Below the pieces are notes generated by a model. It saw only the letters and a list, made by a program, of their open reading frames with translations, searched no databases and had not been told where the DNA came from. Positions 1 through 5,823 of a stretch of DNA of 9,518 nt are shown one piece after another. This stretch comes from Gammaproteobacteria bacterium (GTDB taxonomy: Bacteria; Pseudomonadota; Gammaproteobacteria; Pseudomonadales; Azotimanducaceae). Position 1 is the first letter of the stretch; every line of letters begins with the position of its first letter. Made by a program: the position numbers and the translations under genes. The stretch lies in the NCBI GenBank assembly GCA_028821035.1, contig JAPPHP010000422.1, positions 1-9,518 of the forward strand, given 5' to 3'.

Positions 1-699
1 CTTGCGGGCGAACTCCCGCACCGCCGCCTGGGCCCCGCCGACCACCGGTCCGACGATGACCAGGATCAGGAGGGCCATGTAGGGGACCATGATGCGGGAA
101 AAGGGCAGCAGCCGTTCCGCAGGGACCTGGACGTTCTCACAGACGGCATCCTTCGACCCCGTCCCCCGGAGGCCGATGACGTTCCAGCTCTCGTCGTCGA
201 TCTCGCACTCCGACTTGTGCAGCACGCCCAGGTGCGGCTCGCCCCCCGGCTGCGAGATGCCGAGAAGCAGCCAGTCCGCGTGGTCGCACCCCGAGTTGAA
301 GGCCCAGCGGCCGCTGACGACCGCGCCCTCTTCCGTGATGGCCGGCGCGTGGCCCACGGGGCCGAGGCTCGCGGACACCAGCGTCCCCGGGTCCCGCCAC
401 ACGGCTTCCTGGACGGCCGGCGGATACCGGCCGACGACGTAGTTGTGCATGCCCCAGACGAAGTTGCACCAGCCGGTCGACATGCAGCCCTCTGCAAGGA
501 TGCCGCAGACGTCCACGAACTCGCGGATCGTGTAAGGGGAACCGTGCTTGAGCATCTGGGGCAGGCCGGCCCGCTGCAGCGCCGTGAGGACTTCCGCGTG
601 CAGGCATCCGAGCCGCTCCGTGGCGGCGGCGCGGTTGCGGGCGAGCGTGGCGACGACCCGCGCGCGCTCCCGCAGCGTGGGAGCTTCCTGCGCCGGCAT
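1..699 (-). CDS. Acyl-CoA dehydrogenase-fold flavin monooxygenase (HsaA/PigA-like), partial
   Basis: The open frame from an ATG at 699 runs off the left edge, giving the first 233 residues of a protein that is normally about 380-400 long. Residues 1-75 form the helical N-terminal domain. The middle beta domain carries the flavin-contact motif GRWAFNSGCDHADW (about 130-143) and the signature GLRGTGSKD (about 176-184). This combination is typical of group D two-component flavin monooxygenases (HsaA, PigA, DszC and p-hydroxyphenylacetate-hydroxylase C2 types) rather than beta-oxidation acyl-CoA dehydrogenases. Such enzymes hydroxylate aromatic or heteroatom substrates using reduced flavin from a separate reductase. 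No reductase gene is visible here. The gene lies 20 bases downstream of the VOC gene on the same strand, so the two probably form an operon. A weak GGA precedes the ATG. The substrate cannot be told from the sequence. Confidence 0.85.
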   Translation of the reverse strand, partial: MPAQEAPTLRERARVVATLARNRAAATERLGCLHAEVLTALQRAGLPQMLKHGSPYTIREFVDVCGILAEGCMSTGWCNFVWGMHNYVVGRYPPAVQEAVWRDPGTLVSASLGPVGHAPAITEEGAVVSGRWAFNSGCDHADWLLLGISQPGGEPHLGVLHKSECEIDDESWNVIGLRGTGSKDAVCENVQVPAERLLPFSRIMVPYMALLILVIVGPVVGGAQAAVREFARK

Positions 700-719
700 G
701 GGATTCCAGGTTCCGCGGG

Positions 720-1155
720 CTACAGTTCGAGGGGCTCGCCCTGGGCGACCTTCTGCGGCTCCTCCCGCCATGCGTCGGAGGTGTCGACGTACAACTCGAT
801 CCCGTTGCCGTCCGGGTCCTCGAAGTACAGCGACAGCGTGACCTCGTGATCCACCGGCCTGGTCCGGACTCCCGCCGCGTCCAAGTGCGCCTTGGCCTCC
901 CGCAGGACGTCGATGTCGTTGCCGATCTTGAACGCCACGTGGGCGAGGCCGGTGGACCCCTTGCCTGGTCCGCTCGGCGTCCGCTCCCAGGGCGGCGATG
1001 GCGAAGTCGTGGTGGTTGCCCATCGTGAAGAACGCCATGGGCGGCTCCTCCATGTGCGCACATACGGTCATGCCCAGCACGTCGCGGTAGAAAGCCTCCG
1101 CGCGCGTGAGGTCGCCGACTTTCAGGACCACGTGACCCAAGGACTCGATGCGCAT
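720..1155 (-). pseudogene. VOC-family (glyoxalase / extradiol dioxygenase-like) protein, frameshifted
   Basis: The frame from ATG 1155 encodes the first beta-alpha-beta-beta-beta module: LGHVVLKVGDL near residues 6-16, then AEAFYRDVLGM. The second module (GLAHVAFKIG, LYFEDPDGNGIELYVD) lies in the next frame and ends at TAG 722-720. Removing one base in about 957-995 restores a 144-residue protein, a normal length for a single-domain VOC enzyme. The repaired protein keeps three likely metal ligands, His8, His72 and Glu120. A run of four C on the plus strand at 957-960 is a likely slip site; a change a little upstream would also work. VOC proteins with these ligands include lactoylglutathione lyases, epimerases and small extradiol dioxygenases; this one cannot be assigned further. 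An AAGGGG-type ribosome-binding site precedes ATG 1155. The break may be a real mutation or a sequencing error. Confidence 0.8.
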
Positions 1156-1213
1156 GACCCACCCCTTGCCTTGACCCCAGGACTCCCGGAGATTGCGGCG
1201 CTTCCCAAGCTAT

Positions 1214-1219
1214 TGTCAA
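1214..1219 (-). promoter_or_regulatory. Possible -35 element for the VOC/monooxygenase pair
   Basis: The 79-base gap between the divergent VOC and DUF1295 genes (1156-1234) contains a perfect TTGACA on the minus strand, oriented towards the VOC gene and about 60 bases from its ATG. At 17-18 bases spacing I see no good -10 hexamer (CAATCT is the nearest), so this is a weak call. On the plus strand, TATTGT at 1211-1216 overlaps it and could serve as a poor -10 for the DUF1295 gene. No hairpin or riboswitch-like structure is visible in the gap. Confidence 0.25.
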
Positions 1220-1234
1220 ATCAACGGGGACGAC

Positions 1235-2089
1235 ATGCCCGACCTCAACTTCATCGCGCACCCGCTGACGGGAACGCCGTTCGGCGCCGCCCTGGACCTC
1301 GCCATCCTCCTCGCGGCCGTGTTCTGGGTGCTCTCGGTCACGACGCGCGACTACTCGTGGGTGGACCGGGTCTGGCAGATCTGCCCGCCGGTCTACTGCC
1401 TGATCGTCGCGGCGTCCGCCGACTTCGAGTCCACGCGGCTGAACGTCATGACGGCGCTGGTCGTGCTGTGGGGCGCCCGCCTCACCTTCAACCTGGCGCG
1501 CAAGGGCGGGTTCCGCGTAGGCGCCGAGGACCATCGTTGGGCCGTGGTGCGCGAGCGGCTCGGTCCCGTGGGTTCCCAGGTGCTCAACGTGGTGTTCGTC
1601 GCCGTGGGGCAGATGCTCCTGATCTGGCTGTTCACGGCGCCCATCCACCAGGCCTGGGCCTTCCAGGACGCCCCGTTCAACGCCCTGGACGTCATCGCCA
1701 CGGTAGTCTTCGCCACCCTGCTCGTCGGCGAGACGGTGGCGGACGAGCAGATGTGGCGGTTCCAGCAGGACAAGAAACGCAGGGTAGAGGCCGGCGAGAC
1801 GGTGGCGCAACCGTTCATGACCGCCGGACTGTTCAAGTACTGCCGGCACCCCAACTACCTGTGCGAGTTGGGGATGTGGTGGGTGTTCTACCTGTTCGCC
1901 GTGGCCGCGTCGGGCGCGTGGCTCCACTGGACCGCCCTCGGCTTCGTGCTCCTTTCGGCGCTCTTCGCCGGGTCGATCCCGCTCGGCGAGCGCATATCCG
2001 CCGAGCGTTATCCGTCCTACCGCGACTACCAGGCGACCACCCGGTGCCTGGTTCCCCTGCCTCGGCGGAGCGCAAGGACGCCGGGCTGA
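1235..2089 (+). CDS. DUF1295 / steroid 5-alpha-reductase-like integral membrane protein
   Basis: This 284-residue, strongly hydrophobic protein has about six predicted membrane segments (roughly residues 17-36, 49-63, 70-88, 115-135, 150-168 and 210-250). Family marks are SWVDRVWQI (41-49), WGARLTFNLARKG (79-91), the highly conserved GLFKYCRHPNYLCE (198-211) and the end motif YPSYRDYQATTR (259-270). The HPNY segment is the probable NADPH-binding signature shared by DUF1295 proteins, steroid 5-alpha-reductases and isoprenylcysteine methyltransferases. The activity is probably reduction of an enone-like lipid or steroid in the membrane, but bacterial DUF1295 proteins mostly lack a proven substrate. 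I chose ATG 1235 because GGGGA lies four bases upstream; an in-frame ATG at 1193 adds 14 unconvincing residues. The gene is divergent from the VOC gene and convergent, 13 bases apart, with the butyrobetaine-hydroxylase-like gene. Confidence 0.88.
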   Translation: MPDLNFIAHPLTGTPFGAALDLAILLAAVFWVLSVTTRDYSWVDRVWQICPPVYCLIVAASADFESTRLNVMTALVVLWGARLTFNLARKGGFRVGAEDHRWAVVRERLGPVGSQVLNVVFVAVGQMLLIWLFTAPIHQAWAFQDAPFNALDVIATVVFATLLVGETVADEQMWRFQQDKKRRVEAGETVAQPFMTAGLFKYCRHPNYLCELGMWWVFYLFAVAASGAWLHWTALGFVLLSALFAGSIPLGERISAERYPSYRDYQATTRCLVPLPRRSARTPG

Positions 2090-2102
2090 GGGCGCGGACC
2101 GC

Positions 2103-3275
2103 TCAGGTCTGGCGGAAGTCCCGACTACCCCGCCGCAACAGCTTGAGCCGGCTCTCGAAGTCGTCGCGACCGACGTAGCAGCCCCGCAGGAGCCGGTCCC
2201 CGGTGGCCGGGTCGAACGCGTCGCGCCCATGGAGGATGCGGCGGTTGTCGAACACCTGGCACTCCCCCGCGCGCAGCCGGATCCGCAACTGCATCGCTTC
2301 GCTCGCCGCGATCGCGAGCAGCCCGCGGAACGCCCGGTAGAACGCCGTCTGCGATTCCGGTTCGATGTCCACCGGGCCGAGCAGGGCCGGATGCAGCCGG
2401 GAACCGACGATCTCGCCGTCGTCGTCGACGTCGATGACCGGCGCGCGATTGGCGATGTCCCAGTCCTGCGCGATCGAGGTGAACGTTACGCGGCGGGTGC
2501 TGAGCAGTTCGAACGCGGCGGCGTCGGTGTCGCGCAACGCCTCGGCGCAGGCGATCGAGTCGGCCAGCACGCTGTCTCCGCCGGCCGCGTCGTTGCGCAG
2601 GCAGTGCAGGAACTGGATGCCCGGCGGGTGCCGGCGGCTCGGGAGGTCGCTGTGTGGCTGCAGGCGACCGGCCGTGTAGGCCAGGTTCTCGGCGTTGGCC
2701 CTCGAGACGACCTCGAAGTGCCTGCCGAAGTGGGACTCCTCGATGAACCCCACGCGCTCGGCGAGACCGATGACGGCGCCCCGAGCCTCGGGCAACCCCT
2801 CCACCAACGCGACGCCCGAAGCGTCCACGGTCGCGAGGAACGCGAGCAGGGCGGCGTCGCTGCCCATGACCTCCCGGTACGGGAACCGGGGCAGGCCGTT
2901 CCGGAAGTCCGAGGCCGTCCAGCCGCGGCGCCGGACCTTGCGCGCGAGACGCGCGTCGCGCTCCGACCGATGCGCGTCGAGCCACCGCCAACTGAAGAAG
3001 CTCCCGGCACAGGGGGCGTCGTGTGCGGGCCACTCGATGTGCAGGCCCCGTCGATCCGCACGGACCGACGCCGGCATGATGTCGAGGGGAATCGCCAGGA
3101 AGTCCGCGGTGCGCTCCCACGCGTCCGGGTGCGTACAGCGGGGACAGTGACAGTTCTCGCGCAGCCAGTAGTAGAGGTGACGGCTGCGATGTCCCCCGGA
3201 CCACTCGACGTACAGGCTGTCCGCGCCGTTCACGACCCGCGGCACGCCGCGTCCAGATCGGTGTCGATCGTTCAC
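2103..3275 (-). CDS. Gamma-butyrobetaine hydroxylase-like TauD-family Fe(II)/2OG dioxygenase
   Basis: The product is 390 residues, the normal length for gamma-butyrobetaine/trimethyllysine hydroxylases, with both domains of that family. The N-terminal domain has LYYWLRENCHCPRC, with Cys42, Cys44, Cys47 and probably His85 in the spacing of the structural zinc site. The TauD double-stranded beta-helix has iron ligands His208 and Asp210 (QPHSDLP) and His349 (ILHGRDAF). Arg361 or Arg364 probably holds 2-oxoglutarate. AYTAGRL and PPGIQFLHC are also family signatures. The reaction would be hydroxylation of an aliphatic, possibly trimethylammonium, substrate in the cytoplasm. I chose GTG 3275 because GGAGGG (plus positions 3284-3289) lies eight bases upstream; the frame stays open back to 3467 but that would overlap the divergent oxygenase. 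Some substrate-pocket aromatics appear replaced (see findings), so carnitine synthesis should not be assumed. Confidence 0.88.
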   Translation of the reverse strand: MNDRHRSGRGVPRVVNGADSLYVEWSGGHRSRHLYYWLRENCHCPRCTHPDAWERTADFLAIPLDIMPASVRADRRGLHIEWPAHDAPCAGSFFSWRWLDAHRSERDARLARKVRRRGWTASDFRNGLPRFPYREVMGSDAALLAFLATVDASGVALVEGLPEARGAVIGLAERVGFIEESHFGRHFEVVSRANAENLAYTAGRLQPHSDLPSRRHPPGIQFLHCLRNDAAGGDSVLADSIACAEALRDTDAAAFELLSTRRVTFTSIAQDWDIANRAPVIDVDDDGEIVGSRLHPALLGPVDIEPESQTAFYRAFRGLLAIAASEAMQLRIRLRAGECQVFDNRRILHGRDAFDPATGDRLLRGCYVGRDDFESRLKLLRRGSRDFRQT

Positions 3276-3283
3276 TGCACGAT

Positions 3284-3289
3284 CCCTCC
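3284..3289 (-). promoter_or_regulatory. Ribosome-binding site deciding the GTG start at 3275
   Basis: GGAGGG on the minus strand sits eight bases before GTG 3275-3273. It is the only strong Shine-Dalgarno match near the N-terminus of the butyrobetaine-hydroxylase-like gene. This favours a 390-residue product over the longer open frame. Confidence 0.6.
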
Positions 3290-3304
3290 ACGCCGCACGG
3301 CGCC

Positions 3305-3310
3305 TATGAT
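3305..3310 (+). promoter_or_regulatory. Possible -10 element of the oxygenase/sulfotransferase operon
   Basis: TATGAT (one mismatch to TATAAT) lies in the 72-base divergent region between GTG 3275 (minus) and the first plus-strand ribosome-binding site. No convincing -35 is present at 16-18 bases. The octamer CTATGATC recurs at 3346-3353, 42 bases downstream, so the match may reflect a repeat rather than a promoter. Confidence 0.3.
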
Positions 3311-3331
3311 CCGCTACGCTCCCACACCGTT

Positions 3332-3389
3332 GGAAGGAGGAGGCGCTATGATCGGCCCGGCATGTCCGGCCCTGGTGGCCATCGAGTGA
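3332..3389 (+). promoter_or_regulatory. Strong Shine-Dalgarno plus 13-codon leader ORF overlapping the PhyH start
   Basis: GGAAGGAGGAGG (3332-3343) is the strongest ribosome-binding site in the window and is correctly spaced for ATG 3348 (seven bases after AGGAGG). That ATG opens a 13-codon ORF, MIGPACPALVAIE, out of frame with the phytanoyl-CoA-dioxygenase-like gene. Its TGA (3387-3389) overlaps a GTG at 3386-3388 that is in frame with the oxygenase. The same GTGA stop/start overlap joins the next two genes at 4213. This suggests a leader peptide feeding translation into the oxygenase. A one- or two-base sequence error hiding a normal start would look the same. Confidence 0.35.
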
Positions 3390-4216
3390 CACGAGACGGC
3401 GTAGACGCGCGGCGCCTCCGCTTCGAGCGGGACGGGTACTTGTCAGCCGTGCCCATCCTGGCGGCATCCGAGGCGGCCGCCCACCGGCGCCGGCTGGAGT
3501 GCGCCGAGGCGTCCCTGGGGCCGCTGCACTACCGCGCGAAGGTGTACACGATCCTGACGTCCCCCCTGGAACTCGCCACCCATCCCCGGGTGCTGGACAC
3601 CGTCACCGCGCTCATCGGTCCGGACGTCCTGCTCTGGAACGCGACTTACATCGTCAAGGAACCGGGAACGTCCGCCTACGTGAGCTGGCACCAGGACCTC
3701 GCCTACTGGGGCCTCGACGGCGAGGACGAGGTGTCGATGTGGCTCGCCCTCTCCCAGGCCGACGAGTCCAACGGCTGCATGCGCATGGCGTCCGGGAGTC
3801 ACCGGGCCGGACGTACCCGTCATCGGACCACGGCCGATGCGGAGAACGTCCTGTACCAGGGCCAGACCGTCGACGGGGTGGACGAGGCGGCGGCCGTGGC
3901 GTGTGCGCTGATGCCGGGCGAGGCATCGTTCCACCACGGCTGGACGCTGCACGCCTCCGGCCCCAACCACGGTGCGGAGCGCCGCATCGGCTTCAACGCG
4001 CAGTACATCGCGACCCACATGCGGCAGACCCGGCACGACCGGGACACCGCCATGCTGGTCCATGGCGTCGACCGCTTCCGCCACTTCGGCGTCGATATTC
4101 CCGCGGCGGCGGACCTCGATCCGGGAGCGGTCGCCCGTCAGCGCGAACTCGAGCGGATGGTCCGCGAGACGATGGGCGACGACATCGGGCGGCCCCTCCC
4201 CGCGGTCGACTCGTGA
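3362..4216 (+). CDS. Phytanoyl-CoA dioxygenase (PhyH) family Fe(II)/2OG oxygenase
   Basis: The product is 284 residues from ATG 3362, a usual length for bacterial PhyH proteins. The core shows YIVKEPGTSAYVSWHQDLAYW with iron ligands His110 and Asp112, then the cupin-like segment SNGCMRMASGSH (136-147). The distal ligand is His197 in LHASGPN, and RRIGFNAQYI (207-216) carries the arginine expected to bind 2-oxoglutarate. The Asp in HxD is kept, so it should hydroxylate rather than chlorinate (SyrB2-type halogenases have Ala or Gly there). Start choice is uncertain: ATG 3362 has no ribosome-binding site at proper distance, whereas in-frame GTG 3386 (276 residues) overlaps the stop of a well-initiated leader ORF. 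The PhyH core is complete either way. It is the first main gene of a three-gene operon; its TGA overlaps the GTG of the next gene. The substrate is unknown. Confidence 0.92.
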   Translation: MSGPGGHRVTRDGVDARRLRFERDGYLSAVPILAASEAAAHRRRLECAEASLGPLHYRAKVYTILTSPLELATHPRVLDTVTALIGPDVLLWNATYIVKEPGTSAYVSWHQDLAYWGLDGEDEVSMWLALSQADESNGCMRMASGSHRAGRTRHRTTADAENVLYQGQTVDGVDEAAAVACALMPGEASFHHGWTLHASGPNHGAERRIGFNAQYIATHMRQTRHDRDTAMLVHGVDRFRHFGVDIPAAADLDPGAVARQRELERMVRETMGDDIGRPLPAVDS

Positions 4217-4857
4217 TCGTCTCCCACCGCCACCGGTTCATCTTCTTCGCGGTGCCGCGCACGGGGACGCACGCGATTCGCACGGCCCTGCGCGGCTGTC
4301 TCGGCCCCGACGACTGGCAGCAGCAGTCGCTGACCGAACAGGTGCGGCTCCCGATCCCCGCCCTCGCGCGCATCGGGCATGGCCACGTCACCCTCCGCCA
4401 GGCCCGCGCCTGCCTGCCCGAGGGCGTCTGCCGCGACTATTTCAAGTTCGCCTGCGTGCGCAACCCGTATGAGCGCTTCGTGTCCGCCTGCGCCATGCTG
4501 AACCGCCGCAATCCCGGCTACGCCGGCAACGAGACGTCCTTCATGAAGCGGGCGCTCGGCGTGCGCCGCTTTCGGGAACGCGCGCTCGTGCGCCCGCAGG
4601 CGGACATGCTGGTCGACGAGCGGGGCGCGCTCGGCATGGACTTCATCGGGCGCTACGAGACCCTGCAGCGGTCTTTCGACGAGGCCTGCCGGCGGCTCGG
4701 TATCGCCGCTCCGCCCCTGTCGCGCGGCAATGCCACGGAACACGGCGCGTGGACGGACTACTACGACGACGACCTGCTGCGCCTGGTGACGGAGTTCTAC
4801 CGGCGCGACTTCGACGCCCTGGGCTACGACCGGGTCGAGGCCCTGTCGTGCGCCTGA
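4213..4857 (+). CDS. Small sulfotransferase (Sulfotransfer_2-like), PAPS-dependent
   Basis: This cytoplasmic-looking protein has 214 residues and no signal peptide or membrane anchor. The 5'-phosphosulfate loop is at residues 10-21 (IFFAVPRTGTHA) and the 3'-phosphate-binding segment at 79-92 (FACVRNPYERFVSA). Further family-like stretches are DFIGRYETLQRSFDEACRRL (143-162) and an end rich in Tyr and Asp, YYDDDLLRLVTEFYRRDF (183-200). This pattern matches carbohydrate-type (HNK-1/chondroitin-like, family 2) sulfotransferases found in many bacteria. The enzyme should move sulfate from PAPS to a hydroxyl or amine. GTG 4213 overlaps the TGA of the PhyH gene in a GTGA junction, so translation is probably coupled. 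The tail overlaps the next gene by ten bases. Placed between two hydroxylases, it may sulfate a hydroxyl that one of them installs; that is inference. Confidence 0.87.
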   Translation: MIVSHRHRFIFFAVPRTGTHAIRTALRGCLGPDDWQQQSLTEQVRLPIPALARIGHGHVTLRQARACLPEGVCRDYFKFACVRNPYERFVSACAMLNRRNPGYAGNETSFMKRALGVRRFRERALVRPQADMLVDERGALGMDFIGRYETLQRSFDEACRRLGIAAPPLSRGNATEHGAWTDYYDDDLLRLVTEFYRRDFDALGYDRVEALSCA

Positions 4858-5810
4858 GCCGGCCGTTCATTCGGCTGCCGTTCCAGTTCGACGCCGAACG
4901 GCTTGCGGTCGAGGCGGGCCAGTTCCCCGCGGACCGCTGGATGCGGCATCCGAGCGGCCTGCCGGGCAACTCCGCCATCGCGCTCATCTCGAGCGGCGGC
5001 GGGGACAACGACTCCTTCGAGGGCGAGAAGCGGCCGACGCCGCATCTCGATGCGTGCCCCTACATGCGGCAGGTCATGGCGAGCTTCGACGAGGTGCTCT
5101 CGCGGTCTCGCCTGATGAAGCTGGACGCCGGCTCGGAGGTGCGCCTGCACGTCGACTTCAACTACCACTGGTTCAGCCGCGTGCGCATCCACATCCCGGT
5201 CGTCACGAACCCCGACGTGATCTTTCACTGCGGCCCGGAGCGGCTGCACATGGGGGCCGGCGAGTGCTGGATCTTCGACTCGTGGCGGAGACACCGGGTC
5301 GTGAACGGAAGCGACCTAGCGCGCATCCACCTGGTCATCGACACGAGCGGTTCCTCGCGTTTCTGGGACATGGTCGGGAGCGTGGAAGATGCCCATCCGT
5401 CGACCACCGGGGCCGCCGCCAGGGCGGTCCCGTTCGAACCCGGCCGGTCCGTGGCGCTCAGGACGGAGCGGTTCGCCAGCTTGCCGGTGATGGCTCCCGG
5501 CGAGTGCGCCGCGCTGATCGAGGACCTGATCGCGGACTTCTCCTCCCATCCGGACAACCCGCCCGAACTCGTCGCCTCCTACGCCGCGTGGATGCGCGGC
5601 TTCGCCCGGGACTGGCGCGAAACGTGGCTGCTGTACGGGCACCGCGCGGAAGGCGTCCCCCATTACCGCGCCCTGATCGAGCACGCCCGCGGCCGGCTGC
5701 ATCCGGACATGCGCGCGCTGACGGTCCGCAGCAACCGCCTCGGCGTGAACGCCATCTTCGTCCAGCGCGTGCTGAACGCCGCCCTCGCGCCCGACGCCCG
5801 GGTCGAGTAA
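4848..5810 (+). CDS. Aspartyl/asparaginyl beta-hydroxylase-fold Fe(II)/2OG oxygenase (proline cis-4-hydroxylase-like)
   Basis: The product has 320 residues from GTG 4848, with GAGG seven bases upstream inside the end of the sulfotransferase gene. The catalytic core lies at about residues 85-167. Iron ligands are His101 and Asp103 (RLHVDFNYHW) and His149 (WRRHRVVN). RVRIHIPVVTNPD (111-123) and HMGAGECWIFDS (134-145) form the beta-helix, and Arg159 ten residues after His149 (ARIHLVID) should bind 2-oxoglutarate. This is the PF05118 (Asp/Asn beta-hydroxylase) pattern. The HxD...H set and a C-terminal helical region of about 150 residues resemble bacterial free-amino-acid hydroxylases such as L-proline cis-4-hydroxylase more than the protein-modifying AspH, which lacks the carboxylate ligand. 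Substrate is unknown: free amino acid, peptide or small molecule are all possible. It is the last gene of the operon, ending 13 bases from the convergent TPR-sulfotransferase. Confidence 0.85.
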   Translation: MRLSRPFIRLPFQFDAERLAVEAGQFPADRWMRHPSGLPGNSAIALISSGGGDNDSFEGEKRPTPHLDACPYMRQVMASFDEVLSRSRLMKLDAGSEVRLHVDFNYHWFSRVRIHIPVVTNPDVIFHCGPERLHMGAGECWIFDSWRRHRVVNGSDLARIHLVIDTSGSSRFWDMVGSVEDAHPSTTGAAARAVPFEPGRSVALRTERFASLPVMAPGECAALIEDLIADFSSHPDNPPELVASYAAWMRGFARDWRETWLLYGHRAEGVPHYRALIEHARGRLHPDMRALTVRSNRLGVNAIFVQRVLNAALAPDARVE

Positions 5811-5823
5811 GGGGGCAGCCCGC

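Noticed and set aside
1..1155. A single VOC-monooxygenase fusion protein
   Set aside because: The frame is open throughout, but the stretch 700-957 in that frame is nonsense, whereas the shifted frame there encodes a good VOC C-terminus ending at TAG 722-720. A frameshift explains it better.
2086..2108. Terminator hairpin between the convergent genes (CTGAG/CTCAG)
   Set aside because: The stem is only five base pairs, it overlaps both stop codons and has no T-run. The other convergent gap (5811-5823) holds nothing better.
892..2178. A 428-codon plus-strand open frame overlapping the DUF1295 gene
   Set aside because: Its translation is Arg/Pro-rich without motifs, while the other frame gives clear DUF1295 signatures. 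Shadow of a real gene.
137..2230. A 697-codon open frame on the minus strand
   Set aside because: It runs antisense to the DUF1295 gene and out of frame with the VOC and monooxygenase genes. Its product is low-complexity Arg/Gly/Ala-rich with no family motif; it is open only because of high GC.
3362..4216. SyrB2-type halogenase
   Set aside because: The facial triad keeps Asp112 in HQD; non-haem halogenases replace it with Ala or Gly.
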